Positions 26,066 through 39,300 of a stretch of 64,000 nt of DNA are shown here, piece after piece. Made by a program: the position numbers and the translations under genes. The DNA comes from Klebsormidium nitens (lineage: Eukaryota > Streptophyta > Klebsormidiophyceae > Klebsormidiales > Klebsormidiaceae). The notes beneath the pieces were generated by a model, which was given only the letters and a program-made list of their open reading frames with translations, was not told the origin of the DNA and ran no database searches. Position 1 is the stretch's first letter; the number at the start of each line of letters is the position of its first letter. The stretch is taken from positions 117,345 through 181,344 of the forward strand of contig DF237010.1 of assembly GCA_000708835.1 (NCBI GenBank), in the 5' to 3' direction.

Positions 26066-27852
26066 GCATCTTTTGTTACAATGACAAATGCAAGATTACA
26101 AAGCCTGGCCGCACTGTCATCAAAATGGGCATGATTAAGTGCATGATGTGCAACTGCGTCAAGCACATCGGTTCTACGCCTATTTTAACCTTCGAGTCGA
26201 GTGCGTTCCAAAGATCAGTCGTAATCTGCTCAGATTGGTCCATGTTTTCGACCACAAACCAATGCTTCCCCACGCCACTTATATAAGGTTGCGCCGTTGT
26301 GGTAAGTGGAGGGTGAGTGGGGTCGATTGTTGACCGCGTGTCCAGACCGTAAATGGAAGACTTGATTGGTAGACTCTCTGTCTTGCCAGAGCACCAAGCT
26401 TGTCACTCCCCTGCTCGATCGGGTTCGAAAGGGTGAGTCGGTGCCAATCTCGTGACTCGTCATTGAAGTCATGCAGCTTTTCAGCTAGTTGATTTCTCAT
26501 ATGCGCCAGAACCATAAATGCGATAACAGATTGTGATTCAATTTGGTTTTCAGATGTTTGTTCTCAACAGAGTACGTCATACAAAACTCGACCTGTCGCT
26601 ATTTGATGGTAGACCTAGTGCCAGTACCCCGCATATTCTCTGCTTGATGTTCCAAACAATTGATGAAACCGCCCTCCTATACTTGCCTAAAACTGCATAT
26701 CCTTATCGATCAGACCCTATAAACCGGCACACACGCAAATGTTAGCTTTGAGTCCAGAACGGCATCTTTTGCAAAATACGTTTGCCGTCTTCTTCTGCTG
26801 CTGACTAGCATGGATACAAAGAAACTGCACTAGCTCATGTGAGGAGACGACACGTGCAAATAATGAAATAGGTACATGCAGTCGTCTCATGCAATTCTTG
26901 CCACTTTATTGGAGCACCCGAGCGACATTGATTGGTGCGAAAAGACTCTTGATCATGAACGCTCTCTAGCGCTGCAGCCGCCTGCCCCGTATAGCTTGGC
27001 ATGTGCACCTTCTGTTCTTCGTTGAATCTTACCCAGATGGTGAAGTGTGCTGGTGCTTGAATCTGGTCATGGCCGGGCGAATGCATGGTCACGACGGCCA
27101 AAAGGGCCCTAATAGGGCTCTGGCATGCAGTACTAACTTGAAGGTGCACTGCACCGCTTCCGACGCCTGCGGTTTGTACCGCGCAATAACGGAGTGCTCA
27201 CTGGATCGGATTCCATGCGGAAGGGCACAAGCTGAAGGTTTGTACCGCTTGACCGCGGGGCTCCCTCGACTCCTGGCATGTCACCAGTATGTTGCGCGAC
27301 TTTCGCGGCTCATACAAAAGTTTGACTTGGAATCCACGTGTCAATTTCTATTACATTATGGATAGTTGGCAACGGCTGCGATGATCGAAAACAGCATACT
27401 GGACCATCGACGGTCAAATCCATTCGGATGGACACAACAACACCGACGGTTGTGCCTCGCGACTGCCCGGTGGTGACGATGGCCGCCGGGTTTTGCCGAG
27501 TCAGCACTCACCTCTGTGCAAGTATTACGCTAAACCCACAAATTTCAAGCTGGGATTCTGTGCTGTTTCGACTACGAATCCGTCTAAGCCAATCTTGGTT
27601 AGCACGGCGAACCCAAAAAGTCAGCATGCCGCGTGTCAAACCGTTGTCCGACTCTTCAAACAAAGGTGAAAGACCGGAAACCAGTCCTGCAAAGGAAAGG
27701 GATGGTCTTTGTGCGAGGCTTGATGCAATCCACACGCGGTTTGGCCGACGACCAGCGCCCCACCAGCACACTTTCACCACCTGGAGGACGGAAACGTGAC
27801 CGTCGCGGACTTCCTCTCGCCTTCTGCTGCTGAGGAGCGCCACTTAAACACC
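26066..27852. other. 1.8-kb intergenic region upstream of PEP carboxykinase
   Basis: The interval contains the TRAPPC2L 3' end and the PEPCK promoter and 5' UTR. A 12-bp direct repeat GGTTTGTACCGC occurs at 27171 and 27238. Short open frames are present but none has family similarity or splice structure I would support. The frame of the PEPCK start stays open upstream of 27853 to at least a GTG at 27796. Confidence 0.5.
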
Positions 27853-30800
27853 ATGGCTCCTGCTGCGTTGAGCACCAACTCGAACGGCGCCACAAATGGG
27901 GCGTCGGGCAAAGGCGTCCACCAGCAGCAGGAGATTCAGTGTGATGCACCACCACCAGTGAAGGTTACGACGGTTGATCAGCTGCATGCCCTGCAAAAGA
28001 AGACTAAACCAGCAACTCCGCGAACTCCTCAAACTCCAGAAGATGCAGACAGAAGCGACTCAGCTCTCAAGTCAATCAGGTACTGATCGGCACCTTTTGG
28101 TTGTGAGCGGCCCTTGCTAGTTGCTCTATGTGGCCATACTTTGACTTTCGTGCATGACTTGCTAAAGTGTACTGATTCCTCATTTCTGAGGAGCTTTGCG
28201 TCGGGCATTGAGCAATGCATCATTCTTCAAAGTTGAGCTCTCAGTCTCGCAGCAATATGTGCTCTGGAGCCTGGCTGGCTGCTGATTATGTTTCCCAATT
28301 GAGTATGACGCTGCTGCACAGAGTCCCAGCTGACTAATTTTTCTATGGAATTGTGCAGTGCATCTCTTGCATCATCATCCCGCTCAATTGGGCCTCAGGT
28401 CGTGAAGGGTGATCCGGCAAACCAAAGACGGGAGTCTTTCCAGCAAGTTTCAGTTGTCCCAGCCAGGCCTCACATCAGTGACAGTGCAATCAAGCTTACC
28501 CATATTCTGTACAATCTCTCAGCAGCTGGTAAGGAGCGAGCTGAGACCCTAACAAAATTTTCAACAGCTATGAGCATGGTCTGCCTCCTCTTCTAAGCTT
28601 GGTGTCTATGGTGGCTCTTGCGTCATAGGCGACACGGCATTTCATCCAATTCGTCAGGAGGTTGATGCATTGCTGATTATGATCCCTTTCTGGTTAAGAA
28701 GTTCTTGTGACTTTGTGGTGATGTGCCTGACAAACCACAGTTTGTATCTGCAGAACTTTACGAGCAAGCTCTGCGCTATGAAAAGGGTTCCTATATCACA
28801 TCTACGGGAGCTCTTGCTGTCCTCTCCGGGGCAAAGACAGGAAGATCGCCAAAAGACAAGCGAGTTGTTAAGGAAGAGACCTCTCAGGATGACCTGTGGT
28901 GGGGAGAGTGAGTGCTCCAGCTGCAAAACCAGCTCAGAAGGTGTCGGCAATGCATTGTTGTTCTCTCCTTCCGGCCAAGTCCTCTGTGTGTCTAGGATGT
29001 GGAGCAGATTGTGTCCCAGCTTTTGTACAAAATGTGATTGCATCCTCGTGATCCTGCATTTTGTCCTTACATGTTGCCATCTTTGTAATCGTTCTGGCAG
29101 GGGCTCTCCGAACATTGAGATGGACGAGCATACCTTCATGATCAACAGAGAACGAGCTGTGGGTAAGAACGTCGAGATGCGTTTTCTTGATTTGTGGTTG
29201 AGAATGTATCTTTAAGCTCTTGCAAGCCACCTTCTAGAGTTAATTCTCCAGGAGTACTCTTTGTCTTGAGTCACGCAAGCTTATGCAGTTGACTTAGCAA
29301 GCTTATGCACTGATTTGACGTCAGCAAGCTCATGGAGTTGTCTGAAAAGAGGGACGCTTTTGGTAAGAACCAAACATGGGAGCAGAATCAAATGCTACGT
29401 TTTTCCTCTCTCGTATCTGCAGATTATCTGAACTCGCTTGATAAGGTGTACGTGAACGACCAGTTCTTGAATTGGGATCCTGACAACCAGATCAAGGTCC
29501 GGATTATATCCGCAAGAGCCTACCACTCTCTCTTCATGCAAAATATGTGAGTCAGCCAGCAACTTCGCAAGCAATCTCCAATGCTGTGACTATGGCCCTA
29601 TGGCCTTGGCCTGCTTCTCAAGTCTGTTCTTCCTGAATGCGTACTGGTGTCTTTTCACGAATATTGCCAGATCTGCTCATTATTTTCTCCACGTCAAACA
29701 TACTGGAGTGCTGAACTCACTGCTTCACGACCAGCCACATGAACGGAATCCGTAATGCCTGCTGCACAATAAGAAGAAAGCTGTCTGCTGTGTGTCCATG
29801 TCGCTGCTGTTCTGAGTAGCCTTGATTTCGTTTTTGGTTGTGTCTAACATTACGAACCTCTGTCTTCTCAGGTGCATTCGGCCGTCAGCAGAAGAGCTAG
29901 AGAACTTTGGGGAGCCTGACTTTACCATCTACAATGCTGGCATGTTCCCTGCCAACCGTTTCACGCACTATATGACATCGTCCACGAGCATCGACATCAA
30001 CATCAAGCGGAAGGAGATGGTCATCTTAGGGACGCAATACGCGGGGGAGATGAAGAAGGGGCTCTTCTCCCTCATGCACTACCTCATGCCGAAGAGGGGG
30101 ATCCTATCACTGCATTCAGGCTGCAACATGTCGAAAGATGGCAGCGTTAGTCTCTTCTTCGGACTGTCAGGTGAGGTTTCTCCTTACTGCTCTTTACTTT
30201 TGCTAGGAAGTTGGACTCTCTTCTGAGCCAGTATCGGTGCTCTTAGTAGTTAAGGGAGGGGAGCATACCAAGTAGTGAGGGGATGGTCAGTTTCTTCTAT
30301 GTTTGCATCCAGGTGGAATGTTGCTAGGACAATGTTCTTGTCGATTTGTAAATCTCGTGAGAGCTGGTTCAATGGTAGGCTGTTCCTCGACCAAGGGAAC
30401 CCTGCACTGGTGACTGGTCGATGTATCTGTTTGCAGCAGTAAGGTTGATCACCAAATGTGGTCCAAGTTCTCTTTGTCTCTAGCACTTGTCTTTTAGACT
30501 CAGGCCATGTCACGCATGTATGCAGCCATCGGTCGCATCTTCCCCTCGCTGCTTCTGACTAGATTATTGCAGCAGAAGCTCTTTGTCACCCTTGGCCGAG
30601 CTGTAGTTAGTCTGCTCTATTTTCAGTGAGAGTCCGATGGTCCCGCTCCCTGAACGGAAAAATGTCTCTTACAGGCACTGGGAAGACCACTCTCTCGACG
30701 GACCCCAACCGCTACCTGATCGGCGACGACGAGCACTGCTGGACGGACAACGGCGTCACCAACATCGAGGGGGGGTGCTACGCCAAGGTCATCAACCTGT

Positions 30801-32063
30801 CCGGCGAGAAGGAGCCCGAGATCTTCAACGCCATCAAGTTCGGCACCGTGCTGGAGAACGTCGTGTTCGACGAGCACACCAGGATCGTCGACTACGAGGA
30901 CAAGTCTGTGACGGAGAACACCCGCGCCTGCTACCCGATCGAGCACATCCCCAACGCCAGACTCCCATGCTCGGGCCCCCACCCCACCAACGTCATCCTC
31001 CTGACCTGTGACGCCTTCGGGGTGCTGCCGCCCGTCAGCAAGCTGTCGCACGCGCAGACCATGTACCACTTCATCAGCGGCTACACTGCAGTGGTGAGGT
31101 TGAGGAACGCCTGCTTTATTCCTTGATTGTTGCGGAGACGAGCTTGAGCTGCGCGGCTGCGGCAAAAGATGCTGCTGTGAATCTCCCCTTGTTCAATATC
31201 GCGAAGAATGTGTTAACGAACAACTGTTCTTACCGTTTGTCGAGGCCCCAGTCTTCTTCCCGTTTCCGCTGGGATCCTCTCGAAAGCATCTCATGACTTT
31301 GAAAGCGTTTGCTGTATCTTTACTACTTCCCAGTTGTATCTGGCGAAGGCCGTGCTTCTCTAGCTCTTATTGCAGTACGAGGACTTTTCACTCTTTATCA
31401 ACGACCAGCGGATTCTTGCAGTAGAGCGGTAGACTTCCTCTGGCAAACTATTTACATCAGGCGCATCACATCAGGGGCTTACGAACTGCGTCAGTTCTGT
31501 ATCTGAAGCTCTTCGTGCCATGAAAGTCTGCATAGATCTGGACTTGCACCGTGGCAAACCTTCATTCCACCCCTCCGCAGGTCGCGGGAACGGAGGACGG
31601 CGTGAAGGAGCCGACGGCGACGTTCTCGGCCTGCTTCGGCGCCGCGTTCATCATGCTGCACCCCACCAAGTACGCGGCCATGCTCGCGGAGCGGATGCAG
31701 CAGCACGGCGCGACCGCCTGGCTGGTCAACACGGGCTGGGCGGGCGGCGCCTACGGCGTGGGCCAGCGGATGAAGCTGAGCTACACCCGTAAGATCATCG
31801 ACGCGATCCACGACGGGTCCCTGCTCAAGGCCCAGTACACAGACACGCCCATCTTCAACCTGCACGTGCCCGCCTCGTGCCCGGGGGTGCCCGCCGACCT
31901 GCTGAAGCCCGAGACGCAGTGGTCGGACAAGGGCGCGTACCAGGCGACGCTGAGTAAGGTCGCCGGGCTGTTCGTCAACAACTTCAAGAAGTACTCGACG
32001 TACTCGGTCGGAGGGGACGACAAGCTGACGAGGGAGATCCTGGCCGCGGGGCCTCAAGTTTAG
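27853..32063 (+). CDS. PCK1: phosphoenolpyruvate carboxykinase (ATP)
   Basis: Eight exons (27853-28079, 28359-28528, 28754-28907, 29101-29162, 29423-29546, 29872-30170, 30675-31093, 31581-32063) encode 645 aa. The enzyme converts oxaloacetate and ATP to phosphoenolpyruvate, CO2 and ADP in the cytosol, a gluconeogenic and carbon-concentrating step. About 110 N-terminal residues form the Ser/Thr/Pro-rich extension found in plant enzymes (with [12 protein letters not shown] and [13 protein letters not shown]); in some plants this region is phosphorylated. The catalytic body begins near [11 protein letters not shown] and keeps [25 protein letters not shown], the P-loop [11 protein letters not shown] (343-353) and the metal-binding LIGDDEHCW (Asp363, Asp364). 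The end, [13 protein letters not shown], matches plant PEPCK. The ATG at 27853 is chosen because it begins a typical MAPAAL-like N-terminus. Exons 7-8 use almost only G/C-ending codons, unlike exons 1-5. Confidence 0.97.
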
Positions 32064-33361
32064 GGCTGTTTAGAGGGCCGGTCTGTCAGTGGTTGTAGTT
32101 CGGTTGCAGCTCAGTAGTCGAAGGCGTAGGGGCGTGGTCCGTTTGGATGCACGCATTGTTCGAGTCGTTGATCCACTGAGTTTGTATTAAGGGATTGAAC
32201 TCGTCCCGCCCATTCCCTAACTAGACGTTTACTTTTGGTAATGGCAGCTTGAGGCAAATGTTTATATCTGAGAATGTGTAGTCAATCCCATAGACGCTTC
32301 GCAAACAGACCCCTCAATAAGGTTTCCCCTTAGTACGATTCCAGCTTAGGGTTTTAATTTACAGGGGCGATGGAAGAATATCAGATTGAGATCAGAAAGG
32401 TTTCTTTGACTTTGAGCTTAATCAATCGTTTATCGATGTCTTTCAGTCCGCGGTTGATACGACTGCAATTGTAAGCCTCATCTAGGCTACCTGCAAACAC
32501 GTACGTATACGTACGTGTTTGCTATATCATCTCATTTGCTATAGCAAATGAACTCGTATCCTCCATCATATCGGAATGAGTAGATATGTAAGCTCTATAG
32601 TTGCATGCGGCTCAAACTGAGAAATTGTTCCAAGTGACCACGACAAAGCTATAGCGCCGGTGATATTAGCTGGGCCCAACGCGGCGTGTGCAGACTGCGC
32701 CGCGCATGTCAGTGGGAGGGCAGGGCGGCGCCATGGCTGCTGCACCCCGGAATTGTGCGATGCAGCTAGCTAGCCGCCTAGCTTTGTCGGATCCGTATAG
32801 GCTCGAGCCACAGCAATGATGCTTTTCACTTCATCTGGAGTCTGGCCTGCGTATACAGTACCGACGGTCTACCTAGAGTACTTAATAATCTTTAAATTCA
32901 TCATGTATTGATTACAATTCCTTTACAACACTTTGTTTCACCCGGACTGGTACGGTAACACCGCTTTCACCCAGTCTGTACGGATCCATGAGCCAGCAGC
33001 ACAAAGATGCATGAATGCATCCATGGCAGCCAACAATTAGAAAAGATTACTGTTAAACAACTACTACCATCAACGCAGTGCAGCATGATGAGGCGCCGTG
33101 TGTTTCACTGACAGGGTTTACGGTATGCTATCATACTGCAAGTGCAAGGAATCTCATCCATCACCTTGTCAATCTTGAAATCGTCCGTACACAAATTGCA
33201 CGAGCCTATTATTCGGCACAAAAGCATTTCACACAATCTGCAGATGGACCTGCAGCATACCGGGGCCAACGATGTCCGGTCCCATTTTTGTCGTAAGAAA
33301 CTTAAGTATGCTTAGCAGCGGACATTTTTCGTCAAGCAGGGAAAGAGAATCGCTTCGTTTC
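32064..33361. other. 1.3-kb convergent intergenic region between PEPCK and Pol epsilon
   Basis: Both neighbouring genes end here. Two perfect palindromes lie close together at 32493-32522 and 32533-32550 (listed separately). The sequence around 32900-33080 is AT-rich. I see no coding exon or RNA gene. Confidence 0.5.
32493..32550. repeat. two adjacent perfect palindromes (30 bp and 18 bp)
   Basis: The first, 32493-32522, has 15-bp arms (GCAAACACGTACGTA and its exact complement). The second, 32533-32550, has 9-bp arms (CATTTGCTA/TAGCAAATG). They are 10 bp apart. GCAAA/TTTGC occurs in both. They could be the termini or core of a fold-back element, or a 3'-end structure between the convergent genes. 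Confidence 0.9.
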
Positions 33362-36300
33362 TCAGTTCTTCGGGGTCGTCTCCAGCAACCAGTCGACGCA
33401 CTCTTGCAGAAGCTCAAACCCGTGATATTTTGCAATGTTGTGGAAGACACGCATCCGCTGCCGGAAGGTGGACGGGGACTCGGTGGAGATGAAGGAGCCG
33501 GCACACCGGCACTGGTCCGTCAGATGGGCCGACTTGACCTGAACCAAAAAGACCAGGACTTTAGTTGGAAGAGAATATCAGAAAGCTGTTGATCCGTAAG
33601 GGTGCGCTTCTTTTATCAAGACCCATACTTTTTTTGCAAACAAGGCTACAGACTTCACTTCACATACCTAAGACAAACGATGGACGCTTCTCTGATTCTC
33701 CAGACTCCCATCGAGGAACCAACTTAGGAAGCGACGAGTCAGGCTCATAAGAAGAATGCCGAATCCAGCCCTTCATAACACTTCCATAATCTGCAAATCT
33801 CGAAACTTCAGCATTCTCTTTCAGGGGTTCAACGAGCAGCCGAAGCAGATCGAAAGTCCGGACAGACCCCTCATCTCCATAAAGTGTAGCGGCATACACG
33901 ACCGCTATTCCGAATTTCTCGCCGACTCCCATCCCCCCTCACCTGGCGGCACTTGCGGCACTTGAGGTCCTGCAGCTGGAACATGCGCGAGCGCTGGCGC
34001 ACGATCTGCAGCAGCGCGTTCTCGACCCACTGCCGGTCGTACGGGTGCGCGCACGCGGGCGCCGCGCAGCGCCACTCTCGGCGCAGCAGGAGGGGGTCGC
34101 GGCAGAGGTCCAGGTCGCGGCAGTCGTTGCAGTAGGAGCAGATGACGTTGGGGAGAGTGAAGCTGAGGCACGGGTCGCGGAATGCGGCCTCCGGCGAGAA
34201 CTCGCGCACGTGGACCAGGCGGAGCAGGTTCTTGCGCATCAGCTGCGGAGAGGGAGCGAGAAGTCGGTTTGGCTTACTAGCAGGAAACACAGTGGGTTGT
34301 TTTAGTGGCGGCATAATAGTTTCGGAAGATACGATATGTTAGCACACAGCTTGAAGGTCTCGGGGTACCAAGTAAGTCAGAAGGCGGCATGAAAGTCTCG
34401 GAAAAATCGGAAGTCAAGAGCGGCATAAGGGTAACGACGTTCGCTTACGACCAAGTACCCAGTGAACAGAGGAACACACAACACGCGGCAAGGAGAGTAC
34501 AGGCAACGGGAAAGGCAAAGACGAACGCGTACACGAGTGCGAAGATGCTCGGAGGGATGCTTCGAAGCCGCCGGCATAAAGAAAAAAAGAAGAATTCACT
34601 TTCAAACCTCCTTCATCCCGAATCGCGACACCTCAAAGCCCGGAACCCCCAGAATTCGCAAGATGGCTCCAAATCGGAGATTTGAAAAACCTCTCGCCCC
34701 CGCTCACCATGACGCTCTGCTCCGCGGCCTTGTCGAGCAGCATGACCGCGCAGACGGTCTTGACGAACTCGAGCGCGGGGCTGCCCAGCTCCAGGTGCGA
34801 CCCCGCCAGCTCCGGGAACTTGCGCGTCGCCGCGCTGACGTCATCGTCGTCGTCCTCCGCCGCCGATCTGCTGGCCACGTGGCGCTGGATGTCGCGCACG
34901 ATGCGCAGCAGCTTGTCGGTGAAGTAGGCGGACACCTGGGAAGAAAAGGAGTCCAGGGTCTCGGCTTTTGCTCTGCTGGCGATCGCGGATCAACTCGGCG
35001 TTTACGGAAAAGATTGCATGCCGTTCCTTCAAAGACCACAGTGAAATAGGCGGTCGGTAGAAGAAGTTGAGCGACGACTGTGGAAGAACCACAAGCCTGC
35101 GCGATTGTGATGCAATCTGGTCAAAGGGGAACTTGATGAAGCACAAAGCCCCAGCAAACTCCTGCAAAACCGCAACGGAACGAGCGACCAGCTAAAATAT
35201 GAAAAGGGATCAATTCCAGCGTCTACACAGATAAAGGTTGGGCAATTTTTCGAGTGTTATGCACCAAGGAGTAACCCGGATGATTCAAGAGGTATACAAA
35301 AGCAGACTTTCCATGAAAATATTGAGTTTTGCATTGGTATGAGGTTGGCATTGGCGCACCTGTTGCCGGACGTACGCGTTCTCCTCCTCGGTGGAGTCCG
35401 CGGAAGCCAGGATGCTGACGGAGGGGGTTGGGTTGGTGGCTTCCGCGCGCAGACGGGCGCGCTCGCGCTCCGTCTCCTGTGCGTGCTTCCAAGGCCGGAA
35501 GATGAACTCTGACACGTGCAGGTAGAAGTAGTCCTGCGGGAATGCGGAAGGAAGCATCTGTACCTGGTCTTCCACTTCGGTACACTCCGAGATAAGGCCG
35601 GGCTTGCTACCAGAATCTCTCTTCACTCTTGCTTTCATTGGCTTCTGTTGGGCAGGAATGCTGACGTTCGCATTGCCTTACTTTTAAAGTCGGCATGTCG
35701 TTGGGATCCGGAAACCGACGACAATCCTCGCCAAGTTGCGGGTTTCCCGCAGCGCCTCTACCACCTCAAGCAGCGTGCCACGTAGTAACCAACGCATGGT
35801 GACAATTACGCCAAAGCGTTAAGTTGGGCGCTAACCCTCACCTTTAGCTTTTCCGGCAGGAATTCGGCGACATTCCAGTCCATCAGAATCTCGGCCTTCC
35901 CTTCTGCGGGCCCCGCATCGTCTTCCTCCTCAAGGTGGCCGCTCTCAGGGGGATCCCCCGTTTGGTTAGACTCGGTTACGACTAACCCGCCGTAGTTGTA
36001 CTTGTCCATGAAAAGCAGCGAGTACCAGTAGCGGCAGGGGTCGAAAGCCAGGTACTCGAAGAGGTCCCTGAAAAGCGGCGGAAAATTTGGTTTCATCAAA
36101 CAAGCTAGAAGGAGTTCGCATCGACCGACCGACTGGCCGTTTCGTGGACTGCTCCGGCAACAAAGACAGCATCAGCCACGATAAGTGATTCTGCCTTAAG
36201 CCAAAGCAAGCTTCGTCGGTTGTAGAATCAGTGGGAGAGTGCGAGCTACGACAGTTTGGGGATTGTCAGAAGTGTCCAGCCTCCGCGTGTTGCACTTCGC

Positions 36301-39300
36301 AACTCTCTGCACCTTCCGCATGATTCTGCCCGCTCAACAAAGCGGGGTGGTTGCAACGTTTCCAGAAATTTGCGCGCGAAAACGAAGAAATTGCCTTCAA
36401 TGTCTGCGAATCCATTTCCTTGATCCCGAGACCCAACAAGTACAAAACTTTCGATAATCAGGAGCATGTAGCCTGCAATCTTGGGGCGCAGAAGCGCAGT
36501 GTTTCCTGGTTCTTTCGTGCCGCTCACCGCTTCTTGAGTGCCGCCAGTAGGTATTCGCAGTAGCCCTGCGCAGCGATCAGGGAGGTCTTCCCCGTGGCGA
36601 CGATGACGCGCGAGAAGTCCGCAAACACGATCTGCGCGCCCAGCTTGCGGACGTCCGAGATCAGAAGCGCGAACAGTTTGTGCATCACCTGCGGGGTAAA
36701 AGACGGGCCGCTTGCGTATTGCTGTCGTTCCTGTCAGGTCTGAGGACGCCCCGGGGACAGAGGGCTGCCATATGGGCACTTAAACAGAGGAGAATATATC
36801 ACGATGAAGACTGCCTCTGAACTAGAGTACAAGACTTCGGAGCTGAAGTCGATCTAGTGAAGTGTTTGCACATGGATAGCAGGAAGGCCGGAATACAACG
36901 AGGGGGGGCATGGCCTGGAAAACAAAACGAGGCGGTGTAAAGCCGTACTCGTTCTCAACATTGGTACGTCGCAGGTACTTGTTCGCAGTCTGTCACCGCA
37001 GACTGCGAACAAGCGACGGGACGAACAAACAACGACCTAGACAATCTTTGAAGAGAGTTCCGATTGTTGTTCACGGACGTAAAGGGTTGCGAGGAACGGC
37101 GAAGGTGCGCGCGCGCGTCACCTTGTGCAGGAGGCGGTGTAGCGCGGGGTCGTGCAGCGTGGACTGCGGGCTGCACAGCCAGCGGTACACGTTCTGTAAC
37201 AACTGGTCCGCGTAGAAGTTCTGGTACTTCAGCGCGTCGGACAGCCAGCGGGACACAACCTACGAAGACGGGAGATCTGGGGTTTAGAAAGGCTTCGGGA
37301 ATGGGTTATGGAGGGTTTTAAAGGTCCAACGAAGACCGAACCAAGTATTTGTTGAGTTGAGGTCAGAATGGTCGAGGTGATTGTTCTGGTACTTCAGTGC
37401 GTCGGACAGCCAGCGGGACACCACTTGTGGGGTTGGCAGGGCTGGACATCAACAACTGTCTGCAAATGGCTTACGGACGTCCAACGAGGATTATTCCTAT
37501 CACTTGATCGTGGATCGATGGCCAAATTGGTCAAATTAGAAGTCTGGAAATCCAGTGCGTCCGACAGCCGGCGGCACAACACCTGCGGGGGCGGGAGGTT
37601 TGGGGAAAAGCAACGGTGAAGACGGGCTTATGGAGGATTCAGAAGGTCCAACGAGGGCTTTCCCTCGCATTCGGTTGAGCATGGATGGACGGCCAAAGAG
37701 TGAGCGGTTCACATTGTGCATTCTAATGCGCGCTCTTTTAGCCACCTCGTGCGGTTGTCAGCCTCGCAATCCAATGCTCGCCCCTGCAAACGATCTCTCT
37801 CCAGACCATCTAGCTTTCAGGCAGAGTCAGTCTTAAGGTTGTCTGCTCAAAAGACCGCCCACCGCAAACGACGTTCGTGTCCATTCATTCAATTCTGTAC
37901 TTTCGTGGTCGCTGTAAAAAGGCTTCTTTCAGACTACTTTTACCCTTCCTTTAAAACCGGCGACCGCCTCACCTGCTTGAGCACCTTGAAGGCCGCCCCC
38001 GCGATGGCGCTGTCGTCGTAGGACGTCCGCGCGCCCATCGGCATTTCCGGCGCGTCCGGCTGCAGCGCATCCAAGCCCAGCAAAGACCCCCCCTCTAGTT
38101 CGTTGATCGCGCCCGCCTTGATCAGCGCGCTAACGGCCAGGTTGTGGATCTGGAACGGACGGGTTAAGGTTCAGGGTTCGAGGAGACGACTTGTGGGGAC
38201 CTGAAAACACGGCCAAAATTGAAGCCTGGCAAGGCCGGGGTATACAAGTGGAAGTCTAGAAGAGACGAGTTTGAGCGGAAGAATGTCACTGCAATCTCTT
38301 GATGGCTCCTACCGTCATCAGAGCGCTCACCGCTAGACTGATCGGAGATCGCGGAGTAGAAAATGACGAGCTGTGAATTCTGGGATGCAGGCTCTCACTG
38401 CTTAAATGCAAACCAAGGCGTTCTCAAAAGTATTGTCCGAGCCAAACGCACATCCCGCCATCTTGTCGATACCCCCGCCTCGATCAGCGCGCTCGTCGGT
38501 GAGAAGTTTTACTCTGAAAATCATAAAGCCTCACGTTGATCTCGATGGTGATGCTGCGGTAGGCCCCCGGGAACTTGAGCTCCGGTTGCTGCACCTCGTC
38601 CGCGAAGCTGGCCTCCTCCTCCTCGGCGACCCCGCCCAGGTCAGGCACGCCCGCGTCGGACGTCCACAGCAACTAGAACGGGGACGAAGTCGCGGATGAG
38701 TGCCAAATCCTACTCTTTTGCAGCCCTGCCGCAGCCGCTTCCGGTTCTCATCCTAGCGGTCGGAGATCCCCCCCGGCAATCCTCGAATGCATGCTCTCTG
38801 CTGTCGTCGCGATATTTTGGCAGATAAGAGAGCTTCGACCAAGCAACTGCCTCAGGATACATGCACGGAAGATGTTTCATCTTCGGAAAACCATCGTGTT
38901 TTGGATGGAGAAGGGAACGTAAGCGGATGGCTGTGACGAAGCGGGGTACAATACTGAGGAGAGATGCGACGTCATACTCCTGCTTGCGTGCTCAGCGAAC
39001 GTCAGACCGAGAAACCTCTCCGTTGCACTGACACGTATATTCCCCGCGTCTTCATCTTCTGCTGACCAAGATTATTCCATCCCTCCGCTCTGAACAGCAG
39101 ACCCAAGTAAAGTGCAAACTAGGTAACAGGCTCTTTCGGTCAATCTCCGCAGGACCTTTGAGACGTTCCGGTGCCCCTCACCATGTCGTGCTCGCGGAGC
39201 GCGCGCGCGTAGAAGGCGTCCATGCAGAAGAGGACCCAGTCCTCGGCGGCGATGTTCCCCAGCGGCACGTGCACGTAGCGCGCCATATCCACGCGCGCTT

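Noticed and set aside
27796-27852. Upstream in-frame GTG start for PEPCK
   Set aside because: Non-AUG starts are rare in nuclear plant genes and the ATG at 27853 gives a normal N-terminus.
34462-35049. Plus-strand open frame of 195 codons
   Set aside because: It overlaps Pol epsilon exon 33 in antisense and has no independent features.
35041-35164. Possible extra minus-strand exon ([15 protein letters not shown]...) between Pol epsilon exons 32 and 33
   Set aside because: It has a TTTTGCAG acceptor, but exons 32 and 33 join directly in phase and match homologues without it. It could at most be a rare cassette exon.
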